Origin: Sclerurus mexicanus
Taxonomy: Eukaryota > Chordata > Aves > Passeriformes > Furnariidae
NCBI GenBank assembly: GCA_013396755.1
Contig: VWZF01002534.1
Location: 869,875-933,874, forward strand
Length of the DNA: 64,000 nt
Direction: 5' to 3'
The position numbers and the translations under genes were made by a program. The first letter of the stretch is position 1. Each line of letters opens with the position of its first letter. The notes under the pieces are model-generated. The model saw only the letters and a list, made by a program, of their open reading frames with translations. It was not told where the DNA came from and searched no databases. Below, piece after piece: positions 1 to 11,502 of this stretch.

Positions 1-716
1 GCTCCTCATGTGATGAGAGCTATTGATTCACGCGGGGAGAGGGGAAATTAACTCTCTCAGCTCCGGAACGACATTTCCTGAGCACCGCGACCCTAATTCT
101 GGGTTTAGGACCAGGTGGAGGGGGATGGACAGGGAGGATCCTGAGCTCGCCCCCGGGCCACCAGCTGGAAAGTGGGAAAGGGGTTCTTCTGCACACCCTT
201 GGAGATAGCACTCAACTCTCACGTGGGACACAGCGTGAAACACCTTGATTTGCATCCGGACCTTGTCCTGCATTTCAGTGGGTGTCAGCAGTCGGGGACA
301 GGGGAATGCGTGGCCCTGGGAGGCTTTGCTATGGTGGCACAGCTGATGGTGTTTGGAGGGAAAAGCGTGTTGGGCAGGTTCTCCCCAGGACTGTGACCTC
401 AGGTGCACCAGGAGAAGGGGACAAAGGGAGACAGGCTGTCCAGGCTGGGCACTGCTGCCAGCCCTCCTGCCCTGACTGCACAGGGTCCCCACACGGGTGT
501 GCTTAGACGGGGAGAAAAATCCCCAAAACCACTGCACGGATTGAAAATTGAGAAATGACAACAACGAGAGTAATGGGCAAACCCTACAGTTTAAAGCAGT
601 GCTTCTGCTCCAGTTCCCTTACTGCAACTCTGAAGGGATCTGATGGAAATAATCTTTGGGAGCTGTGTAAGACTCCTGCAACACAAGAGACATTTCTGCT
701 GCCTTTCAGCCTCCTT
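1..716. other. Non-coding, moderately GC-rich DNA, no gene seen
   Basis: Open frames here are short and occur on both strands over the same DNA, with no recognisable domain, so I read them as chance frames. There is no CpG island, simple repeat or clear transposon. It directly precedes the CR1 tail, and this stretch does not resemble the upstream CR1 body, so that CR1 copy is strongly 5' truncated. Confidence 0.6.
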
Positions 717-803
717 CAGGTGTTCCTGCCTACGGCAGGGGGCTTGGAATTAGAGGATCCTTGAGGTCCCTTCTACCCCAAACCCTTCCATGATTCTATG
801 ATT
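717..803 (+). mobile_element. CR1 LINE, 5'-truncated 3' end
   Basis: CR1 is the main non-LTR retrotransposon of birds. This copy keeps only the last ~85 bases. The order of landmarks matches the known CR1 3' end: a GGTGTTCCTGCC-like segment, CGGCAGGGGGCTTGGAATTAG, a GAGGTCCCTTCTACCCCAAA segment, then the terminal TTCCATGATTCTATGA. Several mismatches from the common avian consensus indicate an old copy. Severe 5' truncation is normal for CR1. No target-site duplication is evident, which is also normal for this family. It has no coding capacity. Confidence 0.9.
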
Positions 804-3800
804 TCATTTCGACTGTCAAGATGTGCCACATTGGACGGGCAGTGGATTCTGAGATGGGGCTGCACGTGTTACAGGGCATCCTTTTGCACAGAAATCGCTC
901 TTTTTTAGGAACACTGATGGGCTTGGGTTTTTGAGATCTTCCAGCAGCCATCTAAAAGTGATCTGAATGAGAAAAGCTATTTGAGGCAAGAATTCAATGT
1001 CTGTGAAAGATAAGATCGCAATCCAAGGCTCACTGAAAGTAGTTAAGGTCTGTTAACTCCGATGGCACTTGAATCACCGCCTTGTGAAAAGGGCTCTGCA
1101 GCCAGGAATCCCACGAAAACACCGAATCCCACGGGAGGAGAAGGGGATTTCAGAGCAGATGGCTTCCTTGAGACGTTTCTCTATTCCCCCCAGTGGCCTA
1201 ATGCACAGAGTCATCAAGAACAGCGCAATATCATGGCGTGGGGAGGACAGGATTAATCTCACACATCAGTGAAGGGACTGAGAGCAAAACTGGCCGGAAC
1301 GCAAAGCCCAGCCAGGCTCACCGGGCAGAAAAGCAGACCTTGAAGCCAAATTCAACTTTAAACTGTTCCCTCTCCTGCTTGCTTTCACACCCTTTGTTTC
1401 CTGCTTAACCCTGACTGCAGAGAGCAACCTGGAGATTCCTCTTTCCCTTGATTTCACCCAGAGGACTCAAAAGTAGATGCCCTGGATGTCTATGCTAAAA
1501 TTGGGGAGTGTGAACGTTGCCCACAATGTTTTCTGAGAACAAAACTAAGCCACATTTCCTTTTCTTTTGCAACATAAGACGGCTTCAAATGCTGCTTAGA
1601 TCCCAGAGTCTTCATAACCCAAGTCAACTGGTCTTTTCTTTCTTCTCTTTATGAAGTGATAATTATGACAATATGCAGCATTGTGTCTCTGTGACTTTCA
1701 TATCCAACTTCAGCTCTTCTAATGTAGCTTCAGATTCATTCTTTCCCCCATCCACCCAAGAAGCAAAAGCAAAGATAATTTAGAAATCTTTAGGGCTGTT
1801 TACATTTGGAATGTTCATGGGAAAACGGCTTTGAAATGAAAATACATTTTAACGAGAATGTTATTGTTTAGTTCTGTTCTGCTAAACATGACTTAAATAC
1901 AGTCAGAGTTTGTGTCTTTATTTATGGATTTGATTGGCAATTTAGGAAACCACCATTGGTTATTTGAAGAGGGTGTTTATTTAGTGTTACAGTTTTGGGT
2001 CAGTTCCCCTCAAAGGAAACTTCAAGCATATAGAATGGCAAACTTGACAAATCATGTCAACACTTGGAATTGGACACTGCTTTCCATTAACTCTTGGGTA
2101 AACTAAATATATCTGCCAGGGACATATTTTGTTAAGTGGTTATCAACCATGTGCTCTCCCATGGAATCTTGACTGCCAGCCTTTCTGGCATTTCCAGTTC
2201 TAAAAAAAAATGTGAAATTAAGTTAGAAAAAGGATGGAATAAATGCACTAATTTGGGCAGAAGATGCAAGACCAGGTTTGAAAAGACACTTGCAAATGTA
2301 AACCCAACACAGTGAGAACAAGGAGGGTAAGTCTGTCCTGGAGTTGAGTTCAGAGGGATTAAAGGACAGTTTCACCTGGTTTGTTGTAATCAGCCAGAAT
2401 CTGGCACACACCCCACTTATATACTTCTGCAAAATCTGCTGGCTGATTCAATTTAGCTTTCAAAATCTGTCCTTAAGCCACGTGTCTGCACTCACCCTGT
2501 CATTGCATCACCGCTGGCTCCTCCGCCTGTGCTGGAGCAGAAAACGGCGGCTGAGCTTTGTGGTCAGAGTGTATGTTGAGCTCTGAGAATGCCCCTGAAT
2601 GACCCTCTGGGAACAGAGGGAAGGAAAACGCTTGATTTCTGAAACCTGAAGGTGGGTTTCACAGCTGTGCTGCAAAAAAAAAATGATGCTGAGCCCTGTG
2701 ACAGACACTCTGCACACACCCTTGGCAGGATACCCAAGACACCTGGACAACACAGAGCACAAGACTACAGAGGACTCCGGGAGCTTTCAGGGCTAAGCAG
2801 CTGCTGAAATGGAAGCACAGTTTTGGTTCATTGCACATGCTTGTCTTAGGTAAGCTGAATAGGTCCCAACACTGCACTGAGAACATTTCTTGCAATCCTA
2901 GCAGGCCTCAAAGCCCATCTGCAGGTGCCAACACCAGATGTGTTTTCTAGATTTGGTTCCCAGTTATGACACCAGCTGGAAAAGGCTCTCAAAACTGATA
3001 GGAAGTATCTAAGTTTATTAAGGCAAGGGAGTCACTCCTGAATATAAGTGGGCTCTGGACCAAGTCTGAAGTGATCTGACAGAATACCACCGGTCTTCAA
3101 GGAGACCATGCTTTGTTGAACTCAAAAGCTACAAACAAAGCACTCTGTGATACAATTTATTTGATAGTCACAATTCCTCTTCCCCCACACTTAACCTTGG
3201 GAGAACTTCGGAGAGCTTTGGACATTTTGTTGGAAACCTTGCTAAGCCAAGTGTCCAACTTCCAGGTCACACCATCTCAAAGTTAATCCCAGTTTATCTA
3301 GAGGTCTCAGTCAGAGGTTTCCCAGAAGACTCTCTGAGATCTCTGTGGTTTTCAAGCTCCATCAGACTCAGATGATCTTTCAAACTGCTTTTTACAGCAT
3401 TTAGGTACTTTCCACATCTGGCCCTGAAGCTGGAAGTGTGTGATGCTCAGCCCCAGTAAAACACAAACTGAACTTTTATGAACCTCATAAACAAAGAATA
3501 AAATAAAACAAAATCTCTGTTGATTTGAAGATTGTCCTGGCGCTTTTATTTATTTATTCATTACTCTTGCTTTAAAACAACAAAAATTATTTTAAGTTCA
3601 CTAACTTCCTGAGAAACGTGGAAAACCAAACCACTGGTTTGGTTTTGAACCTGCCATTTATTTCTTTATATCCAGAACACACCACTGCAGACATTTTCCG
3701 TATTGCTTAGTTAAGCCATATTCCTCTATTTTAAAAAAAATAAAATATTTCTTCTGCCTTTAGCAGGGTTCCTATAAAGTACTAAAATTATAATTAAGGC

Positions 3801-6800
3801 AAACTCTGTGTTGGAACTCAGGGGAAAGTAATGGATCTCTAGGTCCTCATAGTGGTCTCTAGACAACAGAGTCTCTGAAATTCAGCACATCCTGTACTTT
3901 TCCCACCTAAAATCTATCTCTGTTGACGCAACTGCCCTCTCCAGACCCTGAGGTTTCATACAGCTCTGTCAATGCTTCCAGAAAATACTCAGCCCCAGAT
4001 GTCCCAGCATTGCCAGCTGCTCAGAACCAACACCTGGAGCCAAAGCCTCTGAATTTCCAAATGCACAGTTTCGGTATTGACCATTCAAGGGGGTTTGGAT
4101 CCCAAGATGTTTTGTCCTTTTTGTTTAAACTCTCTGTTTCTCCCCTTACCATTATCCTTTTAAAGTGTGACCCTTACACAAGTAGTTCCCTGTGGTACAG
4201 AGTTTTTATTCATTCATGTTTGCTTTTGCACAGAAATCCACTCCACCTCTCTACAAGTAATTAATATTTCCTTCTCTGTTACACAAAGTAGAGCATGAAC
4301 CTGCAAGTCAACAGCTCTGCACTTCCAAAATTTTATTCCCACAGACAGACCCAAAAGGGCTGTCAACCCAAAGAGCACTTTGTCTCCACTCCCATAACAA
4401 GGACGTCACAATGGACTTGCAGGAATTCGGGAGCTTGATGCCCATCAAGCATCCCCAGCTGCCTGTTGGAGTTTAGCTGGAAGCCTCAGCACTTTCTAAG
4501 GATGAAATGTAATTTAAAATATCTAGTGCTTTTCACAAGGATGTAAAGATAGCTATCATGCAAATGTTTAAAAAAGTCCCAAAAGGAATTGCCTGAAGTA
4601 GTTAGAGAAGCTGATGAAGTGTAATAACCGCGGAGATATTTCCTTGCTCCCCAGTGGCTGGCTGAGCTCCTTACAGCGCCAGGCATTCCAGTGAGGAGCA
4701 GGATTGCACTGGAAATCACCTGCCCTGTCGCTGGGAACGGGGACTTGGTGTGCCCAAAAGGAGAAAGCAGTCCCAAAAGTGCCACAACATGCCCAGGGAG
4801 CCGGGTATTGCTCAGTTTTGTAGCCAAGGCCTTAGGGATCCATCTGAAAATCTGCCTTGATATTTAAAGCAGCAGCAAATTAGCCCTGAAATGTCGGTAC
4901 GACCAGCTCTAATACATCAGAACATTTCTCACAGACGGCTTATAAAGAGGAGGAGCATTTTGCAAACGAACTAATCTTAGCTTATGCAAAGCGAATTTCA
5001 CTATGAAAACTGGGGGGCACCAAACTCTGTCACCACTAAATTCCATTTTGATTCAAAATGACATCTCCGAAAGAAAGATCACAACTGACCATAACAAACA
5101 CAAGACAGTAAAATAAATAATGCTATTTCTAGGAAGGAATTTATAGTCCTGAAGTCATTTAAGAACAGAAAGAAGGTCAGGAAGAAGGATCACATTATAA
5201 AACGAAAGCTATTCTGACCTAATGAATGGCAAGGAGACATTTTGGCCACCTCCTAGGGAGCACTGATTATGGCCACTCAGCAACCTCTCTAGGTGGTGGT
5301 TAAAACATCTTGTTTCTATTCATTAGTTCAGCGGTGTATTCATTCCACAACGGAGTTTAGGCATCCCCCCTTCTCCCCTGCAGCACCCCTGGTTTGCAAA
5401 TATGTCATCCACAAGCAAAAAAAACCCAGAATTGTATGGCAACACACCTATATCTTCATTTTTGCCTTTTTTTTCCCCTCGCTCCCTCCCTCCACTCTTC
5501 AGAGACTGCAATGAAGCTTCTGTGTCTGAGAGGAGTGAGGTGATGCTGGAAAAGGTGGCTTAGAGACTGGTCCCCCAAACGCAGGAGCGGAGAAGGAATG
5601 TGAGTGAGGAGTGGGGGCACTCGGTGTGTTTCTGACTCTGATGTGCCCGGCTCACACAGCTCAGGGCCTGGACACAGGGCACTGGGGAGGCCCAAAGCTG
5701 ACCCAGCCTGCTGTAGGGTCAGAGGGGCTCGGAGTGCTGTGTTCTGTATCTGTTCAAGCCTTTATATGTGCATAGCAGGGAATGTATGATACACATCCCT
5801 GCTAAGACTGTCCTGGGATACCAAAAACATCCTGACCCACTGCTCTGCCCCTTCCTGATTCAATCTCCTAGCGCATCTCACAAGTTCATCCAGTGCATCC
5901 TAACAGTGCCCTGGGGTAGGTGTTGCTTCTGTTCCCATCACTTCTCTTGGAAGAAAACCTCCTTGCCTTAATGGCTATAAATCTTCCCTTTATTTTCAGC
6001 CCAGAAGTGTCCTGGCTAATTCCTCTCAGTAGCTCTTGCACTAACATTTGTCATTTAGCTTAAAAACGCTCCCTTCCCTTTTATCTTCCTCAGTCAAACG
6101 AAGAAAGAACAAACTCATCTCCCTTTCACATTCATATTGCCAAGACAAACACACCAGCTCCTTGGCTCGCTCCTGCAAATAAAGGTTCTTGCATCCCATG
6201 AGTGGCTCTGACCCAGCGTGAATTAATCTTCCCTAAATCCAGGCCATCAGAAAGGTGCACAGCATTCACAAGTGACACAAATAGGTGACAACATCTCCAT
6301 CACACACACCGCAGGACCCAGGGCTCAGCCTCTGCTCCTCGAATCGCCACCACCGGCTCCAGGATTTCCCTGGGAAGAATGCAGACAGGCGCCAGGGAGC
6401 AGGGCACTGCTGGAAAACTCCCCAGCCCCTCAGCTGCATCTTTAGAGATGTTAAACAAGGCCTTTGAAAATCTGCCCTGCACGGAATTATCTCCAATTTC
6501 ACAGAGATTCTGGGAACACTATTGTTGCACCTTGTTCCAGTCAAGCTATAATGGTCAGTGTTGGAGATTTAGTGCAAACACAGGCAGATGTAGGGGTTTT
6601 GATAAAAAGTATGTTTTAAACAGAATGTGGAGGTTTAAACCTCTAGTGGATGCAAAGAAACAAGTAAATTACAAAGTCCGATGCCTGAGACATATCACCA
6701 TTTAAAAATATTTTTCCACGCCTGAATACAAAGATTTCCCTCAAGCCAGCAGGAAGAAAAAAATATCAGCCTCTGTGAGACCACTGCAACCATATTTCCA

Positions 6801-9298
6801 CAAGGTCAAGAGCCATTTCTGTGTGCAGTACCACCTGCCTGTCATGATAAATAATTTTTGTTCTGATTTGTGAAGTTTGCTGCCATGGGAATGAGCCCAT
6901 TTGCTCCTTAATGTATGTAAGATGTGCAGCATGACACAGAATTGGCAACACACAGCCATGGTCCAGGAGCTTCTACATCTGTCCTCAATATTTCCCTCCT
7001 CAGAGATGTCAGCTTTCCAAGCGCAAGGTTACCCACAGCACTGATCCCTGGCCAAGATGTTACCTTAAGGTTCAGGCAGCAAAGAAACCTTAGCACTCGC
7101 ATTGAGGACTTCTCTCCAGCAGTGAGACCATGTCTGTCGCTGAGAAAAATGCAGTCAAGGCTCTTGCTTTTAAAACAGATGTTCCAAACCCCATCAAATA
7201 TTGTAAAATCTTGGTATCTCACACATCTGTACAGTTATGCAGAACCCTCATATCAACACTGCTGGACTTAATGAGTAATATGTGGCAGAATCTTTCTGTA
7301 AAGTAAATATTTCTAGGTATGAGGAGTCCTGTGTGAGAGGAATGAGGCTGCACCACATGCATTTTGGGGCGTGCGCCCAACTGGCAGCAATAGTGTAGCA
7401 CTGGGACGTCTCTGACAAGAGACTTTGATGAGTCCAGAATGCCAGCTCAGACTTCTCTCCTGGTGTCAGTGCTAAAATTTCCCATAGAGAAACCACTAGG
7501 CCAGGTCTGAATGTTTGTGAAAAATGCCAATATTAATGTGCAAAATCACTACATGTAAAACTATTTAAAAAACACAAAGAAAAAAAAATAGCCTCAAAAC
7601 CACACACAGAAAAAAAACCCAAACCATGAAAAAGTCCCACGTAAACAATGCTATGATTTTATACCATTATATAAAATTTATGTGAACAACATTAAAAGGT
7701 ACACATATATAAGGTGCCTGTGAATGGGTTTTAAGATCTCTTAACACAGAAGAAATAACAAATGCCACTGCTTTTCTCTGCCTTACAGCATCTATTCTGC
7801 ACGTGAAGCTCTGGTTGTTGTCTTGCTGGATGCCACAATGCCCAGCAAGAGCCCAGCACCAGAAATCCCTGAGGCTCACCCAGGATTATGTACAAAGGTC
7901 CATCTGCTCCCATCTTAAGCAATGTTACTTACCTTGAGGATGTTGGAAAAGAAAGGTTTGGAAAAGCTAAGCAGAAATATTCCAAGTATTGCATCTGCTT
8001 GTGTAACCTGGCAAAATTTTCCAAATGCAAATCCTCTTAACGACAACCTCAAACCTTTTTTGATGTTTGGGAACTGTCTGTTTTTCCCAGTGTTCCCTCA
8101 AGACCAGGAACACATTCACACACAGGTGAAGCAACCCGAGCTGTCCTGGGCCCCCAAAATACAGGGCTCGGCATGTTGTTAATTCTTCAGACTCTGGCTT
8201 TCTCTAAGTGGGTTTTCAGAGAGGTGCAGCAGTGTCAGACTCACCCCCAGCCTGGCACTGTGCTACTCTCCTGCTGTGCCCCGATGCCCAGCACTGCAGT
8301 CCTCTAGGATGGACACGCTTGGGTGAGATGCTGCAGCAGAAGAAGCTTGCTGAACCTCTCCCATTCACTGCTATCCTGATTGCTGCCATCCCAAAGACTT
8401 TCCTTCCATTCTTACTGAAAACTGAGTTCTGAGAGCGTGATTTTCACTGTGGTGGCATGCTTGAGGTTGTGCATTAATAAGAGTTGCATGATTTTATCAA
8501 AGCAACAATATTTTTGACAATTTTCTGTTTGTGCCAACCTTTACCTCAGCCCGATCCCACAGTGCCTGTGCCTCCCTGCAGACAAACCATCCCATGAGCC
8601 ATCCCGTTTGAACACACCACCGCTCACTCACGTTCTCTTCCTTTCCCTCCCCCAGACATTCTTTGACATGATTAGTGGCTAAATCGGATTCTTTAATTGA
8701 AAGAAATATAACTGAACTTTCTTCTGTTGGGAATGTGCCAGAGGCCACATCATAAGCAATGTCAAAGAATATTGGAAATGATATAGACCTCTGACATTTG
8801 TGTTTAGCGATTCAGCATGCCCCAGGTGGTTTGTTTGGGATCGGAATTTGTCACTGCTGTGAGGAGATAGTCTTTGGTGGTTGGGGCTTAAGGATTGCTG
8901 CAAAGAGATATAAGAAGATATGTTTAAACAAGTCACTGGAATGCTATGCTTTAATCTCCTACAACATTTTGCACAGCCATGTCCAGGAGGATTTCTCTAT
9001 GAGAGACATCCAACATTGTCTTATTCTCTCTGAGATGGCAGCAATTTTAAAAATACCCGTATTTTAGAGCACCTTGCAGCTCTGAGAGGAAAGATTGAAT
9101 GCAACAATCTCATTTAGTATCCATGCCATGCCTTTGTTTTTCCATCCCATCTTCCAAATACCAGAGCAACTGGCAGTTATTCACTGAACCCTCTTCCACA
9201 ACTGTGCAAAACCTAAATTTTATATGGGGTCCCACAAGTGGGCCTCATGTTACACTTTTCATATAAGATTTGCATCTTCCAGTGTGTTTGTCTTCTCA
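804..9298. other. AT-rich non-coding DNA, no gene seen
   Basis: About 8.5 kb without a convincing exon, RNA gene or transposon. There are A/T-rich patches, for example around 3540-3600 and 7560-7640 (many short A-runs). Open frames such as 3923-4264 (plus) and 4486-4827 (minus), 113 codons each, have low-complexity or unremarkable composition and no known motif. A good minus-strand donor sequence (AAG|GTAAGT on the reverse strand) lies at about 7927-7935, but I could not pair it with an acceptor and a sensible exon. Confidence 0.55.
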
Positions 9299-9400
9299 AA
9301 GAATCACTGGGCTGGAATGACTTTCCAGAGGTCACCTAATCCATCCCCGTGCCCTGAGGAGTCTTGTGTACAGTACAAGCCTCTTGAACCATCCAGCCTC
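9299..9400 (-). mobile_element. CR1-like LINE 3' end, antisense
   Basis: Read on the reverse strand, this stretch resembles the CR1 3' terminus: GGATGGTTCAAGAGG, later GGGGATGGATTAGGTGACC, then TCTGGAAAGTCATTCCAGCC and a final GTGATTCTTTGA in place of the usual TATGATTCTATGA. The order and spacing of these blocks match the subfamily ending 'ggactagatgacctctcgaggtcccttccag', but the copy is diverged and its tail is degenerate. It is non-coding. The upstream boundary (higher coordinate) is uncertain, since similarity fades beyond about 9400. Confidence 0.7.
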
Positions 9401-11283
9401 TGCAGTGTGTATTTCAAACTGCACTGTTTGAACTGTAGACCAACCTTGTTTCATTTTCACGTTATTTACTTTTCTAAATGTTTTCAAATTTCTCAGAAAC
9501 ATCCAATTCACACTGTTCAGAGTTGGCAAAGGGCTGATCCCTGACACTCCTGGGTACATCCACTGCCCAGAGTCCCTGCGTGGGGCGGAACTGCCACATT
9601 CACTCAACACTTGGGGATTCGTAGGTCACTACAGATTTAAACCATGGTGTTTGTTACACTTAGTACTACTGTAAAGCCAAGCACCTAAAAAAAGTTCAAA
9701 AATATTAAATTCTTCCTGTTACATGAAACTCACTTCCCAAATCTATGCAGGTTTTGGACAGCAAATTTGTTTCCCAAGAGTCACAGTCTTGAGAGAACAG
9801 TTCACTATTGTGCTCGTGCTTCTGTCTTTTGGGGCCTCTACTGTCAGCTTCAAAGGGATCATTGTTAATTGTTAAAATTGATTTCCAACTATGTTTGATT
9901 TATTGCTGGATGATTTACTGAGTTGCTGCTCTCCCTGTGCATCTCAGGTGCTTGCTGACAGGCAGGGAGCTGCCCTGCACTCACATTTGCCACTCCCCCG
10001 GAGAAAGGGAGATGCTCCATGGACACAAAGAGGCTTTTTCTGCACAGCAGCTGGAGACCACCAACCACCTGGTAGGGGAAACCCTCTGACACCTCCTTAT
10101 TCCCTCCAACGACTTAAAGATGGATCTTCCACAAATAAATCTTTGAAATGGAAATGTGAATACGTATGTAAGGTGGAAGGCACACGGACGCACACCCTCA
10201 CCCAGAGCACACACACAAAGAGCTCAGAAAAATGGGAGTTCAATATTCTGAAAGTTTTGCTAAAGTATTTGCAGTAGTAACTTTTGTAACTGCACATTCA
10301 TTTGTGAAACAGAGCAACAGGTGAAAGCATGTCCCAAGCAGGAGGTTCTCCCCTCCCCTTACAGCAGGCAGGTCTCTCTGCCAGCCAGGCAGCGCTGCCT
10401 GTTTGCACCACCCCTGAGTTTGTCACCTCTCTGTAAGTCCCCAGCATCATGTCCCCAGTTGTACTAAGATCATGCCTGCTCACAAAGTACCCATTTTTGT
10501 CGGTCCTTAGGATTGTCACTGGATAAAGGTTTCACATTTGAATCATTTGGGGTTGTAGCTTGTTACACCTGGGATTGTTCTGCCTTATGAATGCACTCTG
10601 GTCTGATCTGGAAGCAGATACTTAAACTTCCCTAAAATCACAATAGAAATAATTTGAAATATGTATTTTGAGGAGTCTTTTATGACCACTTTGATGATTT
10701 TGTATTCACATCATCTGCTCTTGTATAAATCTATGTTTTACTCTCTTTTTTTTTTTTTTTGTTTTTTTCCACAGTCAAACCACTTGTGACTGAAGTGCAA
10801 AACAGAGCTATGACCATTTTTCTTGCAGGCAACAACCCATAAAGTTTTAAAGACAGATTTAAACTGTTACAGATTTGAACAGTGCAGATTACTCATCTAG
10901 TTGACACCCTTCACTTTCTACCAAACAAGTATTTCTTAAAGTACAAACAGGGGCAAACAAGAGCACATGTTTTTTCTGTTCTAATCAGATGGAGAGAGGA
11001 TAGAGTAGAAATGAGCTGCTCTAGGAAAACATCTGCAGAGAGGAACTTCTTGCACAAGAATACGGAGAGATTGTGGGGAGAGGGTAGAAGACCAACTTGC
11101 AAAGCCAACACAGAATGGAGAACAAACCCCAGAAAAGGGGGGTCACCCCTTTTCACATCCACTACGCTAATGGGATTATGCAGAGATGGCTTTGATGCAC
11201 AGCTGGTATGAGGCACAACGGCAGATCCAGCTGGGAACCATTCTCATCAGGACCCTGGAATAACTAGGGAGTTCATGATACTG
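9401..11283. other. Non-coding DNA with long T-run, no gene seen
   Basis: No recognisable gene. The notable feature is a 15-base T-run plus a second 7-base T-run (10746-10768) ending in CCACAG, which looks like a splice acceptor at 10773-10774. The following frame stays open for only 18-19 codons before a stop, and no donor is obvious, so I do not call an exon. Confidence 0.55.
10746..10768. repeat. Poly-T tract
   Basis: Fifteen T, one G, seven T. It could be a poly-pyrimidine tract or simple slippage product. No retroposed gene copy is attached. Confidence 0.9.
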
Positions 11284-11502
11284 GATAAGGCCATACTTGA
11301 AATTAGGGGTGAGGAATGAAGTGCAACCTGCCTGGGTATGCTTAGAGGTCAAACCCTTGGCAGGGGAAAGCTGTGAATGCTCAAGTATCATTTGGGGACT
11401 CCCTATATGAAACCCTTCATAAGGACATGCTGTGAATGGAGCCCTTGGTAAGGCCATACTGTGAATGCCCAAATCCGGACCGGTGGCATTTGTGGGCTCC
11501 CA
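11284..11502. repeat. Decayed internally repeated block, family unknown
   Basis: Three imperfect copies of a unit share CCCTTGG/CCCTTCA at the front and CTGTGAATG about 17-20 bases later, starting near 11354, 11413 and 11442. The first and third copies also share a CATTTG(T)GG(G)ACTCCC/GGCTCCC segment further on. TAAGGCCATACT occurs at about 11286 and again in the third copy, and CAGGACCCTGGAA occurs at about 11247 and 11530, outside the core. This could be a degenerate minisatellite or internal repeats of an old LTR or other transposon. I do not recognise the family. It is unlikely to encode protein. Confidence 0.5.

Noticed and set aside
7927..7935. Minus-strand donor (CAAG|GTAAGT on the reverse strand)
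   Set aside because: No convincing acceptor or exon could be paired with it.
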